The position numbers and the translations under genes are program-made. Source: Deltaproteobacteria bacterium (lineage in GTDB: Bacteria; Desulfobacterota; Syntrophia; Syntrophales; Smithellaceae). Taken from it: a stretch of DNA of 8,380 nucleotides. This document shows positions 5,752 through 8,380 of this stretch, one piece after another. The stretch covers positions 1-8,380 of the forward strand of contig DSAV01000108.1 in the NCBI GenBank assembly GCA_011046295.1, read 5' to 3'. A model generated the notes under the pieces. The model searched no databases. It was not told where the DNA came from and saw only the letters and a list, made by a program, of their open reading frames with translations. The first letter of the stretch is position 1. Each line of letters begins with the position of its first letter.

Positions 5752-6807
5752 ATGGCAAAAATTAATTTTGGCGGAGTTGATGAAGAAGTTATCACGTCTG
5801 ATGAGTTCCCGCTTACTAAAGCGCAGGAAATTTTGAAAGACGAAGTTGTGGCAATTTTGGGATATGGCGTGCAGGGACCGGCGCAGGCCATGAACATGAA
5901 AGATAACGGCATCAACATTATTATCGGACAGGCAATGGAAGATAAATCTTATTGGGATAAAGCGGTGGCCGATGGCTGGGTTCCGGGGAAAACTCTTTTC
6001 TCCATTGAAGAAGCGGTCAAGCGCGGCACTATTATCCAGTATCTGGTCTCCGACGCGGCGCAGATGATCCTGTGGCCGAAAGTAAAAGCAAACTTGAAAA
6101 AGGGCGACGCTTTGTATTTTTCACACGGCTTTTCGATTGTTTATAAGGATCAGACCGGTGTTATCCCGCCTGATTTTGTCGATGTGATTATGGTCGCTCC
6201 CAAGGGCTCGGGCACCAGTGTGCGCAGAAATTTCCTGGACGGAAGCGGCATCAACTCCAGTTTTGCAGTTCATCAGGATGCCACAGGGCGCGCCAAAGAA
6301 AGAACACTGGCGCTGGGCATCGCGATCGGTTCGGGATTTTTGTTCCCGACAACTTTCCAGATGGAAGTTTACAGCGATCTTACCGGTGAACGCGGCGTGC
6401 TGATGGGCGCGCTGGCTGGCATGATGGAAGCGCAGTATAACGAATTGCGCAAGCACGGCCACACGCCGAGCGAAGCGTTCAACGAAACAGTAGAAGAGCT
6501 GACACAGAGCCTGATTCGTCTGGTGGGCGAAAACGGTATGGACTGGATGTACGCCAACTGCAGCACGACCGCGCAGCGCGGCGCTTTAGACTGGCGCCAC
6601 GAATTCCGTAAAGCGGTGGAACCAGTATTCAAAAAACTCTACAAATCGGTGGCCAAAGGCAAGGAAACAAAAATCGTTTTAAAGGCCAATAGTGCGCCGG
6701 ATTATAGAGTAAAACTGGAAGCGGAATTAAAAGAAATGCGTGAATCGGAGATGTGGAAAGCGGGAGCTGCCGTGCGAGCTCTCCGTCCGGAAAAAAGAAA
6801 AAAATAA
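5752..6807 (+). CDS. ilvC: Ketol-acid reductoisomerase, Ilv5/Bacteroidetes-like type
   Basis: This 351-residue enzyme isomerises and reduces acetolactate or acetohydroxybutyrate to the dihydroxy acid using NAD(P)H and Mg2+. The Rossmann domain has ILGYGVQG (glycine loop 37-42), DGWVPG (74-79), SDAAQ (100-104), FSHGF with His125 and APKGSGTSVRR (149-159). The knotted C-terminal domain gives metal ligands Asp209 and Glu213 (SDLTGE) and Glu245 and Glu249 (FNETVEE), plus CSTTAQRGALDW (270-281). The extended C-terminus ending WKAGAAVRALRPE matches, from memory, fungal mitochondrial Ilv5 and Bacteroidetes enzymes, not the usual ~330-residue bacterial form starting MKVYYD. The cofactor loop reads GQAMEDKSYWDKA (59-71), with Ala where relatives have Arg. 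GGGGG (5741-5745) 6 bases before ATG 5752 fits the start. A palindromic repeat follows the stop. Confidence 0.95.
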   Translation: MAKINFGGVDEEVITSDEFPLTKAQEILKDEVVAILGYGVQGPAQAMNMKDNGINIIIGQAMEDKSYWDKAVADGWVPGKTLFSIEEAVKRGTIIQYLVSDAAQMILWPKVKANLKKGDALYFSHGFSIVYKDQTGVIPPDFVDVIMVAPKGSGTSVRRNFLDGSGINSSFAVHQDATGRAKERTLALGIAIGSGFLFPTTFQMEVYSDLTGERGVLMGALAGMMEAQYNELRKHGHTPSEAFNETVEELTQSLIRLVGENGMDWMYANCSTTAQRGALDWRHEFRKAVEPVFKKLYKSVAKGKETKIVLKANSAPDYRVKLEAELKEMRESEMWKAGAAVRALRPEKRKK

Positions 6808-6819
6808 TAAATGTCTTTG

Positions 6820-6916
6820 CGTCATTGCGCACGAATATAATGAGTGAAGCAATCTTTTAATCTTAAAAAGATTGCCGCGCTCCCTGCGGGAGCTCGCGCG
6901 GGAGCTCGCAATGACG
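6820..6916. repeat. Palindromic REP/MITE-like element between ilvC and ilvD
   Basis: The outer inverted repeats CGTCATTGCG (6820-6829) and CGCAATGACG (6907-6916) are perfect over 10 bp. Inside lies a second perfect 10-bp hairpin, GCAATCTTTT (6849-6858) with AAAAGATTGC (6866-6875), 7-base loop, and a small stem GCTCCC/GGGAGC (6879-6884/6888-6893). The ends resemble, from memory, a widespread intergenic palindrome with GTCATTGCGAGCGAAG...GCAATCT. It encodes nothing, lacks a T-run and so is not an obvious terminator. In the ilv mRNA it would fold into a large structure and could cause partial polarity, RNA processing or stabilisation. Confidence 0.75.
6886..6909 (+). repeat. Perfect 12-bp tandem duplication inside the palindromic element
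   Basis: GCGGGAGCTCGC occurs at 6886-6897 and again, without spacer, at 6898-6909. The second copy runs into the right terminal inverted repeat. It looks like a recent slippage or duplication event within the element, since one copy suffices to complete the palindrome. Confidence 0.85.
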
Positions 6917-6954
6917 AGAGGATATAATTTTTAATTTATTTACGGAGAATAATT

Positions 6955-8380
6955 ATGAGAAGCGATCTGATGAAAAAAGGACTGGAAAGAGCGCCGCACC
7001 GTTCGCTCTTTAAAGCCATGGGATATACAGATGAAGAAATTTCCCGCCCGTTGGTGGGCGTGGTTAATTCCGCCAACGAAATCGTTCCCGGCCATATCCA
7101 TCTGGATATCATCACTGCTGACGTCAAAGCGGGCATCCGCATGGCAGGCGGCACGCCGGTGGAATTTCCCGTAATCGGCGTGTGCGATGGCATCGCCATG
7201 GGTCATCCCGGCATGAAATATTCGCTCGTCAGCCGCGAATTGATTGCTGATTCCATCGAAATCATGGCCATCGCTCACCCTTTTGACGCGCTCGTTTTTA
7301 TTCCCAACTGCGATAAAATCATTCCCGGCATGCTGATGGCGGCGCTCCGTCTCAACATCCCGTGCATTTTCATCAGCGGCGGGCCGATGCTGGCCGGAAA
7401 AATGGAGGGCAACACTTACGACCTCATCAGTGTTTTTGAAGGCGTGGGCGTGGTTAAAGCCAGAAAAATGACGCTCAATCAGTTAAAAAAAATCGAAGAT
7501 TGCGCCTGCCCGGGCTGCGGTTCCTGCTCCGGCATGTACACGGCCAATTCCATGAACTGCGTCACCGAAGCTTTAGGACTGGGACTTCCCGGCAACGGCA
7601 CAATTCCGGCAATTAATGCCGCGCGCCGCCGGCTCGCCAAGCAGGCGGGAATGAAAGTGATGGAGCTTTTCAAAAAGAACATCAGACCACGATACATCGC
7701 CACCCTGGCCGCTTTCAAAAACGCCATTGCCGTGGATATGGCGCTGGGCTGTTCCACCAACACCGTTTTGCATATTCCGGCCATCGCGCATGAGGCGGGC
7801 ATCAAACTTGACTTAAATCTTTTCAATCAGATCAGCGAAAAGACTTACAATCTGTGCAAGCTCAGCCCGGCCGGTCATCATCACATTGAAGATTTGGACG
7901 CGGCGGGCGGCATTCAGGCCGTGATGAAAGCCATCAGTCCTTTGGGTGTGATTAACAATAAAGCTATGACCGTCACGGGCAAGAATGTTGAGGCAAATTT
8001 AAAGACGGCTTGTGTCCTGGATGAAGATGTTATTAGGCCTCTTTCCAATCCTTATTCGCAGCAGGGCGGCATCGCCATATTGCGCGGCAATCTCGCGCCG
8101 GACGGAGCGGTGGTGAAACAATCCGCCGTTTCTCCGGGCATGCTGGTGAACGAAGGAAAAGCCCGGGTTTTCAATTCCGAAGAAGACGCGATAAAAGCGA
8201 TCCTTGGCAAAAAAATAAAAGCGGGCGATATTGTCGTTATCCGCTATGAAGGCCCGAAAGGCGGCCCCGGCATGCGCGAGATGCTTTCGCCCACTTCGGC
8301 GATTGTCGGCATGAGTCTGGATAAAACGGTGGCGCTTTTAACCGATGGGCGCTTCAGCGGCGGCACGCAGGGCGCGGCCA
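6955..8380 (+). CDS. ilvD: Dihydroxyacid dehydratase, 5' part (3' end outside window)
   Basis: The frame is open from ATG 6955 to the window edge: 475 residues, of about 555 expected, so only roughly the last 80 are missing. The enzyme dehydrates 2,3-dihydroxy-isovalerate and -methylvalerate to the 2-keto acids, the last step before transamination to Val and Ile. Visible motifs are NSANEIVPGHIHLD (38-51), VCDGIAMGHPGM (76-87), PNCDKIIPGM (117-126, iron-sulfur Cys119, Asp120, Lys121 at the Mg site), CPGCGSCSGMYTANSMNC (185-202, iron-sulfur cysteines), GCSTNTVLH (265-273), YEGPKGGPGM (431-440) and TDGRFSGGTQG (463-473) with the catalytic Ser468. GGAG (6944-6947) is 7 bases before the start. It lies 147 bases after ilvC, separated by the palindromic element, and is probably still in the same operon. 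The sugar-acid dehydratase relatives (Edd) are less likely given the ilv context. Confidence 0.95.
   Translation, partial: MRSDLMKKGLERAPHRSLFKAMGYTDEEISRPLVGVVNSANEIVPGHIHLDIITADVKAGIRMAGGTPVEFPVIGVCDGIAMGHPGMKYSLVSRELIADSIEIMAIAHPFDALVFIPNCDKIIPGMLMAALRLNIPCIFISGGPMLAGKMEGNTYDLISVFEGVGVVKARKMTLNQLKKIEDCACPGCGSCSGMYTANSMNCVTEALGLGLPGNGTIPAINAARRRLAKQAGMKVMELFKKNIRPRYIATLAAFKNAIAVDMALGCSTNTVLHIPAIAHEAGIKLDLNLFNQISEKTYNLCKLSPAGHHHIEDLDAAGGIQAVMKAISPLGVINNKAMTVTGKNVEANLKTACVLDEDVIRPLSNPYSQQGGIAILRGNLAPDGAVVKQSAVSPGMLVNEGKARVFNSEEDAIKAILGKKIKAGDIVVIRYEGPKGGPGMREMLSPTSAIVGMSLDKTVALLTDGRFSGGTQGAA

Noticed and set aside
6849..6875. Inner hairpin of the ilvC-ilvD element as an intrinsic terminator of ilvC
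   Set aside because: The stem is followed by CGCGCTCCC rather than a T-run, and it belongs to a larger palindromic element.
6923..6928. TATAAT as a promoter for ilvD
   Set aside because: No -35-like box is found 16-18 bases upstream (the region is GGGAGC), so one hexamer in A/T-rich sequence is not enough.
6936..7278. Minus-strand ORFs opposite the ilvD 5' region
   Set aside because: They are antisense to conserved IlvD motifs with no plausible product; shadows of a real gene.

Overview
The window is ordinary bacterial chromosome with every gene on the + strand. Left to right it holds the end of a twin-arginine translocation (Tat) operon (tatB 3' end, then tatC), a class A penicillin-binding protein, a 438-base regulatory gap, and a branched-chain amino acid operon in the order ilvB-ilvN-ilvC-ilvD. 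The last gene is cut by the right edge. A Tat system next to a bifunctional PBP1A-type murein synthase suggests a Gram-negative, possibly Desulfobacterota (deltaproteobacterial, e.g. Syntrophales-like) genome. That placement is an impression from gene style only; there is no rRNA or other marker to confirm it.

Bases 2-3065: tatB and tatC overlap by 4 bases (ATGA), and the PBP gene follows tatC after 14 bases, so the three probably share a transcript. A 6-bp hairpin just after the PBP stop overlaps the -35 box of the next promoter.

Bases 3066-3503 are the most informative part. A TTGACA-type promoter is followed by an undeclared 34-codon leader ORF (3143-3247) with its own ribosome binding site. 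The leader contains the run LIINLIGVVVV, i.e. Leu, Ile and Val, the end products of the operon downstream. After it come two GC-rich terminator hairpins in tandem (3258-3292 and 3303-3338, the second with a T6 tail). A 12-bp alternative pairing (3211-3222 with 3266-3277) would break the first hairpin. The two terminators share the words AAAGCCGC and GCGGCTTT, so freeing the 3' arm of the first lets it capture the 5' arm of the second. This reads as a multivalent Ile/Leu/Val attenuator with a two-terminator relay. Attenuation of ilv operons by leader peptides is well known; the relay geometry is the less ordinary part.

Bases 3504-8380: IlvB and IlvN form acetohydroxyacid synthase, IlvC (ketol-acid reductoisomerase) acts next, and IlvD (dihydroxyacid dehydratase) makes the 2-keto acids that become valine, isoleucine and (via the leu pathway) leucine. 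IlvC is of the ~350-residue type related to fungal mitochondrial Ilv5 and Bacteroidetes enzymes. IlvN has Asp where a Gly is usual in the first ACT domain effector loop. The 147-base ilvC-ilvD gap carries a palindromic REP/MITE-like element with a perfect 12-bp tandem duplication, and a second, decayed repeat-like stretch lies upstream of ilvB. No phage, CRISPR, tRNA, rRNA or transposase gene was seen.
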